Assembly: GCA_905221605.1 (NCBI GenBank)
Contig: CAJNDS010002823.1
Coordinates: forward strand, 653,001 to 717,000
DNA: 64,000 nucleotides
Direction: 5' to 3'
From: Symbiodinium natans
Taxonomy: Eukaryota; Sar; Dinophyceae; Suessiales; Symbiodiniaceae
A model generated the notes under the pieces. It saw only the letters and a program-made list of their open reading frames with translations. It did not search any database and was not told the DNA's origin. How positions within the stretch are numbered: the stretch's first letter is position 1; every line of letters begins with the position of its first letter. Positions 20,685 to 31,414 of this stretch are shown here, one piece after another. The translations under genes and the position numbers were made by a program.

Positions 20685-20734
20685 AGCTTGAGGCAATGCT
20701 GCCGACAGGCAACGCGGAAAGTATGATGCTGCAG
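20685..20734 (+). CDS. Candidate exon
   Basis: CCTTTGTGCTTGCAG is a good acceptor just after a TTTAGGG array. It is followed by 50 open bases (LEAMLPTGNAESMMLQ) and GCAG|GACTGA, a GA-type donor. Confidence 0.3.
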
Positions 20735-20779
20735 GACTGATTCCGGGAGTGCACAACAGATGCGGGCTTCTTGCGTAGC

Positions 20780-20890
20780 CCTAAGGGTCCATGTACCTAA
20801 ATAGGGAATCCTTGGGCCTCATAAAGTAACTCCTATATAGGGACTACTGGGCTCAAGTAGAAAATAATACTGGTACGTGTAAGTTTCCCT
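20780..20890. mobile_element. Foldback element, family D
   Basis: CCCTAAGGGTCCATGTACC at the left against GGTACGTGTAAGTTTCCC at the right, with TTGGGCCTC/GGGCTCAAG inside. Confidence 0.6.
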
Positions 20891-21229
20891 GATCTACCTA
20901 GTACGGGTCCCCGCCAGGCAGGTGCTGCCTTAGGAGACTAGACCCTAAACTCTAAACCCTAAACCCTAAACCCTGAGAAATTACAAATAAGGGTCATCCG
21001 TTTGAGGATCCGGGAGGGCGGCGACAAGGATTCACACTACTCATAACGCTACTTCTTGCTACACAAGAACCTCCCGGTTGATACCTTGCATCCCCCCTAC
21101 ACATATACTCTTTAAGGGATGCCACAGGGTACCCAATTCCCTGATTTTCCACTAAGAACCTCCAGGGTGTAGGGCTAAGGGTTTAGGGGGTAGAGGGTTT
21201 ATAGGGTTGACGGAAGTTTACGGTTTATG

Positions 21230-21365
21230 GGGTTTAGATGATTCATAGGGTTCATAGGGTTCATAGGGTTCATAGGTTTTATAGGGTTTAGGGTATTTAG
21301 GCTTTATGGGGTTTATACCCCTAAACCCTAAACCCTAAACCCTAAACCCTAAACCCTAAACCCTT
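21230..21365. repeat. TTCATAGGG repeats followed by a CCCTAAA array
   Basis: GGGTTCATA units at about 21240-21290 precede seven CCCTAAA heptamers at 21315-21363. Confidence 0.85.
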
Positions 21366-21387
21366 AGGGTTTAGGGTGGGGCCCAAG

Positions 21388-21484
21388 GGATGCCTTTGCT
21401 TGCCGAGGCGCGCTGCGTCGGACGGGCTCCCGACGCTGCCCCCACCGCTGGGGCTCGGCTCCTGGATCTTCAGGGGGCTTGGGG
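21388..21484 (+). CDS. Candidate exon between convergent arrays
   Basis: GGGGCCCAAG precedes 97 open, Ala-rich bases (MPLLAEARCVGRAPDAAPTA, then GARLLDLQGAW) that end TGGGG|GTTTAGGG. The minus strand is open too. Confidence 0.35.
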
Positions 21485-21722
21485 GTTTAGGGTTTAGGGT
21501 TTAGGGGTTTAGGGTTTAGGGTTTTAGGGTTTTGGGGTTTAGGGTTTAGGGTGTTAGGGGGTTGGGGGGTTTGGGGGTTTAGGGGTTTAGGGTTTAGGGT
21601 TTTAGGGTTTTGGGGTTTAGGGTTTAGGGTTCAGGGTTGCGGGGTTTGGGGCTTTGGGGTTTGGGGGGGGCTTGGGGGTTTAGGGTTTTAGGGTTTGGGG
21701 GTTTCGGGTTTAGGGCTTAGGT
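21485..21722 (+). repeat. Long degenerate TTTAGGG / TTTTAGGG / TTTGGGG array
   Basis: Two internally repeated blocks (about 21483-21560 and 21575-21650) share the same order of variants, so a roughly 90 bp segment has been duplicated. Confidence 0.85.
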
Positions 21723-21789
21723 TTGAGGGCTCAAGGGCTCAGCAGCGATTCCGCCCACGGAGGCTTCAGAATCCTGAGCCCGAAACCCC

Positions 21790-22036
21790 AAAACCCAGTC
21801 AACACAAGGTCAAACCTTCCACCATGATTGTTGGTGTACTGCTGGGAGATGATGAATTTTGTTCCTTTTTTGGGTTGAAGAGTTTTCTTAGAATGATGTT
21901 CCACAATGACCCAGCTTCCAGACATGATGAAAACCTAGAAGCCCCCAAACACAAAAGCCGTGAACTGATGTGCGACGCCAAAGCCAAGCCATCCTATATG
22001 CTTGGTGTCTGCACATGCCTGTGTAATGATAAACAC
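21790..22036 (+). CDS. Candidate ORF/exon
   Basis: Open frame with VKPSTMIVGVLLGDDEFCSF, then LKSFLRMMFHNDPASRHDEN and KHKSRELMCDAKAKPSYMLG. It runs into a CCCTAAA array at 22041, where the frame becomes LNPKP. Composition is protein-like before the array. No family recognised; the left border may be AACACAAG. Confidence 0.35.
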
Positions 22037-22040
22037 ACCT

Positions 22041-22094
22041 CCCTAAACCCTAAACCCTAAACCCTAAACCCTAAACCCTAAACCCTAAACCCTA
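22041..22094 (-). repeat. CCCTAAA array
   Basis: Seven to eight heptamers. Confidence 0.95.
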
Positions 22095-22212
22095 GTTAAC
22101 CCCGCGAGTGAAGATGGGTTGAGAGCCAATGCTTTCGTCGCTTTTGGGGGCAGAAGGAACAAAACCGATGCCAGCGGAAGCCGGGAACGGGTGGTACTAA
22201 ACCTCTAGAGAC

Positions 22213-22326
22213 CTACTGTTTGCTCAAGAACCCCCCCAAAAATATAACATATTCTTCCCGATAAGGGGAATAAGGGAGGCATTCCCGTTTTTTTGGGGGG
22301 GGGTCTCTCTTAAGCAAATAGTAGAG
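22213..22326. mobile_element. Foldback element, family B
   Basis: CTACTGTTTGCTCAAGAACC at the left mirrors TCTTAAGCAAATAGTAG at the right, with CCCCCAAAAA/TTTTTTTGGGGGG inside. Confidence 0.7.
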
Positions 22327-22369
22327 ACGTGGGCCTCTTCCTGTGCCTGGCCCTGGCCCTGTGCCGCTT

Positions 22370-22445
22370 GGCTCGCCGGTTCCGTTTGGCCGGCCGGTGC
22401 CGGTTGGCCGGCCGGTGCCGGTTGGCCGCCCGGCGCCGGTTGGGC
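22370..22445. repeat. GGCCGGCCGGTGCCGGTT minisatellite
   Basis: Three to four units of about 18 bp, GC-rich and self-complementary. In the plus frame it gives RLAGRC repeats. Confidence 0.8.
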
Positions 22446-22491
22446 TGCCTGAGCGATTGCAGGCGAAGGCTGTACGAACCCTCCCTGCAGC

Positions 22492-22743
22492 CTAAAGGCC
22501 GTTACAGCCTAACAAAAAGCCGCAGGTACTTCTAAGCAGCCCAAGGCGGACGCTGTTGAGCTTCATGAACTGAGACTTCAGAGTTTCGTGGTGCAGGGCT
22601 TTCGGGGTGGCCCTTCTTTTCGGATCAGCTTTCCCTGCCGAGCTCCGCTTGAAGGCCGCATCATCTCGGAAATTGGAGCCCCTAATCATATATTCTGTTG
22701 TCAGCCTCAAAGACCCTGGAATCTCTTCATGTTGTAACCGCAT
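22492..22743 (-). CDS. Candidate ORF, about 83 aa (strand uncertain)
   Basis: Starts ATG with MRLQHEEIPGSLRLTTEYMI, continues NFRDDAAFKRSSAGKADPKR and KLNSVRLGLLRS. Codon use in the second half is GC3-rich, as expected of dinoflagellate exons. The plus strand is also open (LHELRLQSFVVQGFRGGPSF) to a TAA near 22735. Only one can be right. Confidence 0.35.
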   Translation of the reverse strand: MRLQHEEIPGSLRLTTEYMIRGSNFRDDAAFKRSSAGKADPKRRATPKALHHETLKSQFMKLNSVRLGLLRSTCGFLLGCNGL

Positions 22744-23416
22744 GAAAGTTCTCTACTAGCGGGCCCCCTGCAAACAAAGCTCTTGTAAACGCCAAAACCC
22801 TACACCCGAAGCCTACATTAAGCCCTACACCATACACCCAAACCCAGAAACCCAGCCCGAAACTCTAAACCTTGTCTAGTGCTATAAAACCCTGAAAAAA
22901 AACCTTATACAAATACACCCCCTGCACACAGCCCTCCCCGAACCCTCCCAAGCCCTGATGAGGTTTAGGGTCTAGGGGTTTAGGGTGTAATGGCTGGCCT
23001 GGGGCTCCTCATTCTCAGCGCCTTTTCCTGGGATGGCGGCTTAGCGCGCTTTTGGCACTTTTCGGTGTTTAGCTTACACGGCTTGTGAGGGCTTTATAAG
23101 GGTCTATAGGGGCCTCTAAGGGTCTATAAGGGCTTGCAAGGGTTTGTAGATGTAATGGACTTACAAAGGGCTTATAAGGGTTCAAGAGGGCTTATAGGGG
23201 TTTAGGGCTTCACAGGGTTTACAGGGCTTGTACGGAGCACAGGCAGCGGGTTTATGGGGTTTACAGGTACGGTTTATCGGCACCTATAGGGCTTATGGGG
23301 TTATAAGCTAAGGGTTTACAGGGCTTATGTTCCTTACAGCTTGCTGTCTTTGTAGGTTCGTAAAGCTTATACATGATTTATAGGGCATATCGTGTATGTA
23401 GGGGTTGTAGAGTGTA

Positions 23417-23652
23417 CCCCTCCCCGCCTCCCCCCCTCCCCCCTCCCCCCCCCCTCTCCCCCTCTCCCCTCCCCCCCCCCCCTCCCCTCCCCCCCTCCCC
23501 CCCCCCCTCCCCCCCTCCCCCCCTCCCCCCTCCCCCCTCCCCCCCCTCCCCCCCTCCCCCCTCCCCCCCTCCCCCCTCCCCCCCTCCCCCCCTCCCCCCC
23601 CCCCCCCCCCCCCTCCCCCCCCTCAGCCCCCTCCTCCCTCCCTCTCCCCCAC
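23417..23652. repeat. C/T-only tract, (CCCCCCT)n-like
   Basis: About 200 nt consist almost entirely of C with T every 5-8 bases. The Pro/Ser-Pro plus frames and Gly-rich minus frames are artefacts. The minus strand is strongly G-quadruplex prone. Confidence 0.95.
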
Positions 23653-23816
23653 CGCCAAAGAAAGCCCTAACCCTAAACCCCAAACCCGAAACCGTAAAGG
23701 GTCGGTGGCTTCATAAACCCACAAAGCCCTCGAAGCCCTTGAGGCCCTTGTATAGGCCCTGAAGGCCCCTTAAGCACCTAAAGCTCTTGAAACCCTTACA
23801 GCCCTGAAAGCCCATA

Positions 23817-23915
23817 ACCCTAAACCACAAACCCTAAACCCTAAACCCTAAACCCTCAACCCTCAACCCTCAACCCTAAACCCTAAACCCTAAACCCTAA
23901 ACTAAACCCTAAACC
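23817..23915 (-). repeat. CCCTAAA/CCCTCAA array
   Basis: About thirteen heptamers with three CCCTCAA variants. Confidence 0.95.
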
Positions 23916-23950
23916 CCTCTGAACCTTGCACCTGGGATTTTCGACTCAAG

Positions 23951-24029
23951 GCTGCGCAATGCCCCAAGGGGCGGTATGGATGCGCGATGACATCGTCGGG
24001 TCGACCTAGCAAGCACTTGAAGGATCATC
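23951..24029 (+). CDS. Candidate exon between convergent arrays
   Basis: TCGACTCAAG precedes 79 open bases (QCPKGRYGCAMTSSGRPSKH) that end CATC|GTTTAGGG. The minus strand is open, with donor CAG|GTGCAAG. Confidence 0.35.
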
Positions 24030-24086
24030 GTTTAGGGTTTAGGGTTGAGGGTTTAGGGTTTAGGGTTTAGGGTTTAGGGTTTAGGG
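24030..24086 (+). repeat. TTTAGGG array
   Basis: Eight heptamers, inverted relative to 23817-23915. Confidence 0.95.
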
Positions 24087-24899
24087 ATGGGTGCCCTACG
24101 TAGGGCTCGAAGCGCCCATGAACCAGAACTACCCCTGAACTAGGATAGAGATCCCAACCTTATAAGACTTATGAGCCCCAACCACACGCTAAATGCCCTA
24201 AACCCTCTAAGGTATTTTTAGGTTTAGGGGTTTAGTTCTTTCGGGACACCCGAGTTTGAATATGCCAGGCAGCCAAACACCAAGTAGCTATGGAAGATGC
24301 CTGAAAACCTCTACCGGCATCTCAGTTCTCATGAACATAATGGCTACATGCATTACAAAAAGGGTGCCGGGCTCTCTGGGGTGAGGTTCTAAAATTCGGA
24401 TTTGAGTTCAAGGCTTGGGTCAAAGGCATACCTGGGCCCGCGCTTGACTCGACGACTTCAAGTCTTGCTGGACTCTGGTTCTTGTTTCTCCCAAAATAGG
24501 GGTACCCTTTGACGGGTTTCCGATACTACGGACGATATCATTTCGGGACATATTAGCGGCACCCTAGTTTTGGGAAAGCCCCAAGAAAAGTAAAAAACAT
24601 GACGTCGCAGACCTCGAATCCTCTAGACGCCCCGAACACCCAGAACATGTAGACCCGAAGGTCGAATCCCGAAAAACTCTGAACCCGAGAAGCCCCCAAC
24701 CCCACAAACTCGCAGGTCACCATCCCCCCTTAAATTTACGGCAGCGCTTGCAGACAAGTGGGTAAATCGACCCCAGACCCTATGAACCCTATCAACCCTA
24801 TTAACCCTATAAACCCTGTAACCCCTATACACCCTAAAAACCCCAGGCCCATGAACCCCATAAACCCTACAAACCCCTTCAGGTTCAATAAGCACCCCT

Positions 24900-24950
24900 A
24901 CACCCCCCCCCCCCCCCCCCCCCACCCCCCCCCCCCCCCCCCCCCCTCCC
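24900..24950. repeat. Poly-C runs
   Basis: Two C runs of about 20 nt separated by CA, preceded by CCCTATNAA-type drifted repeats at 24770-24880. Confidence 0.9.
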
Positions 24951-25139
24951 CAAAACCCTCCCCTTCCAGCCTCCACTCGAAACCCTAGCTCAACCCGAAA
25001 CCCTAAACCCTAAACCCTAAACACTAAACCCCAACAGCCCCCCCCCCCCCCCCCGTTCCGGCCCCCCTCGGCCTCTGAAGTAGGGCCGGCCCCGGGCGGC
25101 TCCGTAGCCGATGGCTTGGAGCCCTCCCGCCTTGTTCAC

Positions 25140-25540
25140 CTGCACCCAAAGGCTATTTTGCGTTTTAGGGCGTTAAGGGGTTTTAGGTTTTTGTTTTGGG
25201 CTTTTGGGTTTTTTTGGGGTTTGGAGGGTTTTTAGGGGATTAAGGGTTGTAGGGGTTTTAGGGCTTCAGGGGTTTGAAGGGTTTTGGTGGCTTTAGGGGT
25301 TTTAGGATCTTAGGGGTTTAAAGGGTTGTAGGGTCTTTGTTGGTTTTAGGGGTTTTAGGTCTTAGGGTATTTTCGGGTTTTCAGTGTCGGGGTGTTTTAG
25401 GCGTGTTAGGGGCTTTTAGGGTTTTAGGGGCTTTGCGTATTTCAAGGTTTTGTTTAGGGGCTTAGGGGCTTTGGGGTTTTTCAGGGTTAGGGAGTTATAA
25501 GGGCTTCGGGATTTTAGGGAGTCAGGGTTTTAGAGCTTTA
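25140..25540 (+). repeat. Degenerate TTTTAGGG drift region
   Basis: GGGGTTTTAGGG, GGGCTTTAGG and similar 8-9 mers over 400 bp. It looks like decayed telomere-like sequence. No gene. Confidence 0.75.
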
Positions 25541-26104
25541 AGGGCTCCCTTCGTCCGCGGAGCTGGGCACTGGGCACCTTTCTGTGCGTAATTAGGTTTG
25601 TAATGCAATGGCTCCCAACACGAAAAACGTAGAACAAGGGGACTACTGGGAGCGGGGGCGGGCGTGGGCCTAACCCTAAACCCTAAACCCGAAACCCTAA
25701 CCCCTAAACACGAACCCCTAAGCCCCAATCCTAAAGGATTGATTTGTCGAGGTTGTGGGGTCTAAATCAGGAGGTCAAAGGGCCCTCCTGTAGGCAACTG
25801 ACCATCCTGTGTGTAGGGAAGTTGCTCAATGCCGACCTTAAAGAAAGTAAATCTTTAAAGGTTCTGAAGTATGGGCCGTTAAGTTGCATGTTTAAAGACT
25901 TCCTTGGGCTTTTGGGGGTTGTGGTGTGGCCAGGTGTCGACTGGCATGGTCCCTCGTAAGGACCTAGGGGCATGCCTTCAGCCAGGGGTACTGTACTTAC
26001 TGCTGAGCTGTAGAATTTACCAATGACGTCCCGCGACCCAACGCCTATCCTCCCCTGAGAACCTTACTAAAACTAGTATTTGAATATTCCCTTGGGTTTT
26101 ATGC

Positions 26105-26440
26105 ACATAAAAAAACGAGGGGGCAATAGAAGCCCTCCCCCCCCCCCCCCGCCCCGCGCAAAGACAGCTCGAGCCTTCTCCCCTGCCTTCTTTATCATTT
26201 CGTCGAGGCTGAGCGTCCTCCCGTCGTCGGTCTTCTCCGCGACTTTCACCTGCAAAAGCTTTTGTCTCAGAACTAAGGCTCCTGAACCCCCCCCCACCCA
26301 AACAAAAGCAACACAAACCTGAAGCCTTGGGCGGTTCAACAACACGCCCACATGGACTCAAAGCTACAACCCCGTCGTTGAGAGCCGCGGGGCCTGTTGA
26401 TGTTACCCTCTCTAAGCAAACGCACCTGGGAACCATGCGC
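26105..26440. other. Open short frames of uncertain strand
   Basis: A region with C runs at 26138 and 26286. Minus-strand frames contain KVAEKTDDGRTLSLDEMIKK, and plus frames include RAKTARAFSPAFFIISSRLS. The minus reading looks more protein-like, but homopolymers interrupt it and no family is recognised. Confidence 0.25.
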
Positions 26441-26630
26441 GTTCGGCCCTTTACCTTTGGGGTTTCCCTACATCTAAATTGACTGTCTTTAGTTTTTCTT
26501 GTTGGGGAGGGGGGAGGTCTTTTTCGAAAGGGGGGCGGGGGGGTTCAAGCTACCTCGGCAACCTTCGGAAAGCTTAGGGAGCCTTGGGGCCAGTATTCGG
26601 GAACCTTAGGTCACATGCTCCGCTTTGAAC

Positions 26631-26690
26631 CCCCCCCCCCCCCCCCCCCCCCAAACCCTAAACCCTAAACCCTAAACCCTAAACCCTGAA
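26631..26690 (-). repeat. Poly-C run plus CCCTAAA array
   Basis: About 22 C followed by five heptamers. Confidence 0.95.
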
Positions 26691-26924
26691 TCCCCCTCCC
26701 CTAAGAGCCCAAAAAAGCTACGATGTGTAGTTCCAACCTCGGAGGTGATGGGAACGTCCTCCTCCTTGTTCTTCTTGCCTTGCGCAGCCCCGATCTCCCA
26801 TAGAAACACTAGAATCACCGTACCAGGACCTCTGAAAAAATGAGAAAAAAAATCAGAAAAACAAAACCCCAACACCCAAAGAGACCGAAAGCCTCCAAAA
26901 CCCTCAATCAACCCAAAGCTCAGG

Positions 26925-27000
26925 ACCCTAAACCCTAAACCCTAAACCTTAGACCCTAGACCGAAGACCCTGGACCCTAGACCCTAGACCCTAAACCCAA
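26925..27000 (-). repeat. CCCTAAA/CCCTAGA array
   Basis: About ten heptamers grading from CCCTAAA to CCCTAGA, with a CCGAAGA variant. Confidence 0.93.
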
Positions 27001-27040
27001 ACCCCCCCCAAAAAAAAAAAAAAACTCGCACATCCCCGAG

Positions 27041-27114
27041 CTCTCACGCCATGGGGCTAGTGGCCGCCAGAAAGGCAGCACCGGGTGGCACGGCACCTGT
27101 CGCGCTGTTCTGGG
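27041..27114 (+). CDS. Candidate exon between convergent arrays
   Basis: ACATCCCCGAG precedes an open stretch (SHAMGLVAARKAAPGGTAPV) that ends TGGG|GTTTAGGG. Minus-strand alternative: NSATGAVPPGAAFLAATSPM with GC donor. Confidence 0.3.
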
Positions 27115-27235
27115 GTTTAGGGCTTAGGGTTTAGGGTTTAGGGCTTAGGGCTTAGGGTTTAGGGTTTAGGGTTTGGGGTTTGGGGTTTGGGGTTTGGGGT
27201 TTCGGGTTTCGGGTTTCGGGTTTCGGGTCTCCCTG
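27115..27235 (+). repeat. TTTAGGG array grading to TTTGGGG and TTTCGGG
   Basis: Heptamers change in blocks: TTTAGGG/CTTAGGG, then five TTTGGGG, then five TTTCGGG. Block order suggests amplification of single variant units. Confidence 0.95.
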
Positions 27236-27239
27236 ACAA

Positions 27240-27625
27240 CTTTATAGGGTCTTAAAGGGCGCTAGAAGGTTTTAACGGGGCTTATAGGGTTTTGAAGGGG
27301 TTTGTAGGGTTTTATAGGGCTTCTAGGGTGTATAGGGGTTTTATGAGGTTTTGAAGGGTTTTTTTGGGGTTTTATAGGGCTTTATCTGGTTTCATAGGGC
27401 GTTAAAGTGCTTTAAGGGGGTTATAGGGTTTGATCGGGGCTTATAGGGTTTCAAAGGGGTCTTAAGGGGTTATCGGGTTTTAAATGGGTTTATAGGGTGT
27501 TAACGGGGTTTACAGGGTTTTATCGGGACTAATTGTAGGGTTTTATAGGGGTTTATAGGGTTGTAAAGGGGTTTATAGGGGCTATAGGGTGTTAAAGGGT
27601 CTTAAAGGGGTTCATAGGGTTCAGA
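27240..27625 (+). repeat. Drifted TTATAGGG-type repeats
   Basis: TTTTATAGGG, TTAAAGGGG and similar 8-11 mers. No gene. Confidence 0.75.
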
Positions 27626-28110
27626 GGGTTGATTAGAATAAGAGCCCCGTTCATATACAATTTTTCAATAGGTAGTATTTTTCGAATTTTGGTTCTTGAC
27701 ATTGCGTTGTCACTTCCAGACTTTTTGTCATTTTGTTGAGGGGGGGGGGGGAGGGGGGGCGGGGGAGGTAGAATTGCAGGATCTGCTCGCGGGGTCCAGG
27801 GCATACTTTTGTTTCGTCCCCATTGTTTGTTGCAGAGCTTGGGGCTTTCGAGCTTCATTCCGAGCCCCAACCCTTTCGGACTGCCCGATCACAGCCTGGG
27901 GTTTAGGTTTAGGGTTCAGACAGCAGGGCTTGGGATTTAGGGTCTTGGGCTTATTCAGGAATAGGGGGTTTCGTGCTAGTTCGGGTGCCAAAGTGCAGGG
28001 TCTAACTAGGGGCACCCATCTAGCACTTCAGAGCCATAACCAAGCAGGGGCTGCTGGCCATCCTGAACACCAGAAGCCTTACAAGTAGGGTTCTAAGTAG
28101 AGCTCATGAC

Positions 28111-28227
28111 CAAATTGCTTAAGAACCCCTGCCCCCCCCCCCCCAAAAAAAAAAAAAAAAAAAAAAACAACAACAAAAGTCTTCCGGATAAGGGTAATAT
28201 TGGGATTTGGTTGTTTTAAGCAAATTG
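28111..28227. mobile_element. Foldback element, family B, with C14-A22 run inside
   Basis: CAAATTGCTTAAGAACCCC at the left and GGTTGTTTTAAGCAAATTG at the right. Confidence 0.65.
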
Positions 28228-28835
28228 TCGTGAATACCGTGAACCTTCAAGTACGAAGCTCAAAATATAATCCAGCTCACAGCCTCCAACTTTGGGTGGG
28301 ACGGCGACCGGCATGCTACCTGCGTTCTGCTCTCTTGGCGCGCGAGGCGATCATCTAAATAGGGTCTGTGGATTTAGTGCCCTAAACCCTAAAAACCCTA
28401 AACCCTAAACCCTAAGCATAACAGCCACAGACACCCCCGAAAAGGGTCCTCAATCGAGCCCTCCAAAATGTTGTGATCCTTACCGCTGTACCGGAACCCT
28501 CAAAACAGCGAGACCCGCGAAATGTCGGATTTATAAGGCCTGTGGCATTGAACTTTTTGGTCTATACAGCATAGGGTCTAAGAACAGTCTAGCTGGGATG
28601 AACCTGAAAACGCTCTGAACAATGTTCCGGGATACGCCCCTCTTACGCCCAAAATGGGAAAATGTAAATTGTCCCAAGGGCCCTTAAGCCTCAGGCTACC
28701 GAGCTAGGACTTCGAACCTCCAAGGCTTCCCTAACCCTGGAAGTACTCTTCACCGGCAGTTTGGCTGGTGGTTGTTTCGCGCTTCGGCGGTTTAGGGTTT
28801 AGAGGAAGGGTTTCGGGGGTCTGTTTGAAGGGTTT

Positions 28836-28906
28836 CCCTAAGCCTAAACCCTAAACCCTAAACCCTAAAACCCTAAACCCTAAACCCTAAACCCTAAACC
28901 CTAAAC
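28836..28906 (-). repeat. CCCTAAA array
   Basis: About ten heptamers with one octamer. Confidence 0.95.
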
Positions 28907-29009
28907 AGGTTTACCGGGTTCGGGGGTCTAAGAACCTAAGGGCCACCTCAAGGGTTCTAAGAGTGTTTCAGGGTTCGGGGGGGGGGGGGCTTAAGGACTT
29001 AAGCTTGGA

Positions 29010-29095
29010 ATCTTCCCCCTTATGTTAGCAGTTCCTTAGTAAGGATCATAAATAGTTCAGGATTGCTAGTATGAGGGGGAACATCCCAAACTTAA
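29010..29095. mobile_element. Foldback element, family G
   Basis: GGAATCTTCCCCCTTATGTTAGCAG at the left against TTGCTAGTATGAGGGGGAACATCCC at the right. Confidence 0.55.
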
Positions 29096-29438
29096 GGGCT
29101 TTAGGGTCAAGCTGCAGGCGTGTGAAGCTAGACGGCGGGGGGGGGGGGGGGGGTTCGGTTGTAGGGACTTTTTGACCCTAAGCCCCAAATCAACCTGAAC
29201 CCTATAACCCTATAACCCGTAAACCCGTAAACCCTAAACTACGTACAGAGCTCAAAGTCGTTCCAGACCTCCAGAGAAAACCCAGGATGGCATTGTGAAG
29301 GATTCCCCAAACGCTCTAGCAACCCTTCTACAAAAACCCGCAAAGCCCATCAAAATATACCCAAACCCTTACAACATCCTAAAAGTCTCGAAAGGAGCTA
29401 CAAACCCATTTGAAAACGGCCCTAAAGGACAAGCAAAA

Positions 29439-29500
29439 ACCCTGAACCCTAAACCCTAAACCCAAAACCCTAAACCCTAAACCCCAAGCCCTAAACCGCA
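29439..29500 (-). repeat. CCCTAAA array
   Basis: About eight heptamers with CCCAAAA and CCCCAAG variants, reading up to CCGCAG at the exon-like island. Confidence 0.93.
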
Positions 29501-29501
29501 G

Positions 29502-29579
29502 CTTGCGGCCCCAAGCGCTCTTGGGAGGGACTGTGGTTGGCACTCGCCCGGGGGGCTGGAGTGCGCCCAGCAGCCTCAG
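29502..29579 (+). CDS. Candidate exon between convergent arrays
   Basis: CCCTAAACCGCAG precedes 78 open bases (APSALGRDCGWHSPGGLECA) with right border CCTCAG|GTTGAG. The minus strand gives GRTPAPRASANHSPSQERLG, ending exactly at G|GTTTAGGG. Strand undecided. Confidence 0.35.
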
Positions 29580-29598
29580 GTTGAGGGCATCACTTGAG

Positions 29599-29757
29599 TT
29601 TAGGGTTTAGGGTTTAGGGTTTAGGGTTTAGGTTAGGGTTTAGGGTTTAGGGTTTAGGGTTTAGGGTTTAGGGTTTAGGGTTTAGGGTTTAGGGTTTAGG
29701 GTTTAGGGTTTAGGGTTTGGGGTTTGGGGTTTGGGGTTCAGGGTTCAGGGTTTAGGG
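29599..29757 (+). repeat. TTTAGGG array, about 22 units
   Basis: The longest array in the window. It ends with TTTGGGG and TTCAGGG variants, then directly abuts family-A foldback sequence. Confidence 0.98.
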
Positions 29758-29885
29758 CTACTTGGTGGTTCATGGGTAGTTTTCAGTGAGATTTTCAGTT
29801 GGGCAACTATCATTGTGAATGACTACAACCTCACTCAAGGTACTTATAACCCTACGTATACATACCCATGAACCTTCATGTAGGG
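29758..29885. mobile_element. Foldback element, family A, abutting a telomere-like array
   Basis: CTACTTGGTGGTTCATGGG at the left against CCCATGAACCTTCATGTAGGG at the right. The left end follows TTTAGGG with no intervening base. Confidence 0.7.
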
Positions 29886-30014
29886 CTTTACAGGGTCTAA
29901 TAAGGTTTGGGCTTTACGGCTCATACGGTTTTTAAGAGAAGGGAGGGAAAAGGGGGCTTGAGAATTCAGAGTTTTTGGGCATGTGGAGACCTAGAGCTCT
30001 ACAAACCTCCCCTA

Positions 30015-30128
30015 CTAGAGGGGCCTGAATAATTGGAATAGGGTTTTGGGGGTCATTGTAATATAGTTACAAAGGGACCCTAAGGGAATGTAGTTAGTAA
30101 TTATTCGACCCCTTTATTAAGCCCTATC
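30015..30128. mobile_element. Foldback-like element, family E
   Basis: GGGGCCTGAATAATTGGAATAGGG at the left and AGTAATTATTCGACCCCTTT at the right. Confidence 0.45.
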
Positions 30129-30309
30129 AGGAAGCCGTCAACCCTGATTGCCAAAAAGCAGGCTTGGAAACCCCAAAACCGTCAAACCCTAAACCCTAAA
30201 CCCAAAACCCGAAAATCCTAATTAAACCCTAAGTCGCCTAAATCCCATCGCTGCCATCAAGTGGCCCGGCTGGCAGGCCGCTGCTGACTGGAAGTCCTGG
30301 GCCTGGCAA

Positions 30310-30392
30310 TAGGGTTTTAGGGTTTGGGGTTTAGGGTGTTAGGGTTTAGGGTTTAGGGTCTAGGGTTTTAGGGTTTAGGGTTTTTAGAGTTT
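30310..30392 (+). repeat. TTTAGGG/TTTTAGGG array
   Basis: About eleven units. It faces CCCTAAA at 30187-30212 across a GC-rich open island (plus: IKWPGWQAAADWKSWAW; minus: AQDFQSAAACQPGHLMAAM). Confidence 0.9.
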
Positions 30393-30545
30393 TCGAATAT
30401 GAGTTTTTGATTACTAGTATTTCCGAGACCCCTTGGGGGATCCAACAAATAGAACCCCCAAATAGTACCCTATAATACTATTGGGTCATTCTTAGGAACC
30501 CTTACGGGGATCCATTTTTTGGATCCTCCCAGGGGTCTGGGTTGC

Positions 30546-30645
30546 CATTTGCTTTAGAACCTCACCCCAAAAATGTGAAAGACTCTTTGGGTAAATATAG
30601 GGACTACTATCTTTCATATTTTGGGGGGTGTTTCTTAAGCAGTAG
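30546..30645. mobile_element. Foldback element, family B
   Basis: CATTTGCTTTAGAACCTCACCCC at the left and GGGGGGTGTTTCTTAAGCAG at the right. Confidence 0.6.
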
Positions 30646-31414
30646 ACGAGGGTTCAGGAATCGGAGCTCAGGGTGTGATGAGGTCCGAAAAGGAGCTTGA
30701 TTGGGCTTGAGGATCTAATCTTAGCTGGAGTTCTCGGGTTTACTTGGGTTCAGATTTAGTGCAAGAGGGTTTTATTGGGTGTTTGGGGCTTCAACTGGCT
30801 TCAGTCGGGCTTTAGGGGTTAGGTTGGCACTTGTGTGTTCTGCATTGGGCTTAGTAAGATGCTCAGGATTCATGGTTCGATGCTTCAAGGCCGGAAGCCC
30901 GAAGCCTAAAGCGGTTTAGGGTTTAGGGTTTAGGGTCTATAGGGTTCAGGGTTCAGGGTTTAGGTCTCAGTTTGGGTAACGCAGCTCCTACGTCTTGCGC
31001 CATCCCCTCCATGCAGGCTGTGATCCCGAGCCTCAAGCCCTGAACACCTTGGCTCTACCACCCTGAACAACCCGATCGAAAGCCTCAACTCGCCCTGGCT
31101 AAAACCTAGTCACCCTGAGCTGCCTTTTTCTGGAAGATCGGGTGCGGTTCAGGAGAGAGAGCCACTGTAACTGTAAGCGAGGTGTACGCTTCGGGGGCCT
31201 TCATGTTTGGAGAGAGGGGGGTGGGGCCTTTGAAGTTCCCTAAGCCCTAAAACTCTCAAACCCTAAAATCCTAAAAACCCTAAAAACCCTAAACCCTAAC
31301 CCTAAACACTAGTTGGTGGAATTCTTGTGGACTTCGGCCTCCCATGCATCCGCCGCAGCCGCCCAAGCACCTCAGCCCAGGACTCAGCACTTCAGGGGCC
31401 TTCCTCAGTTTCCC

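Noticed and set aside
23373-23762. Proline-rich and glycine-rich frames
   Set aside because: C/T-only tract read on each strand.
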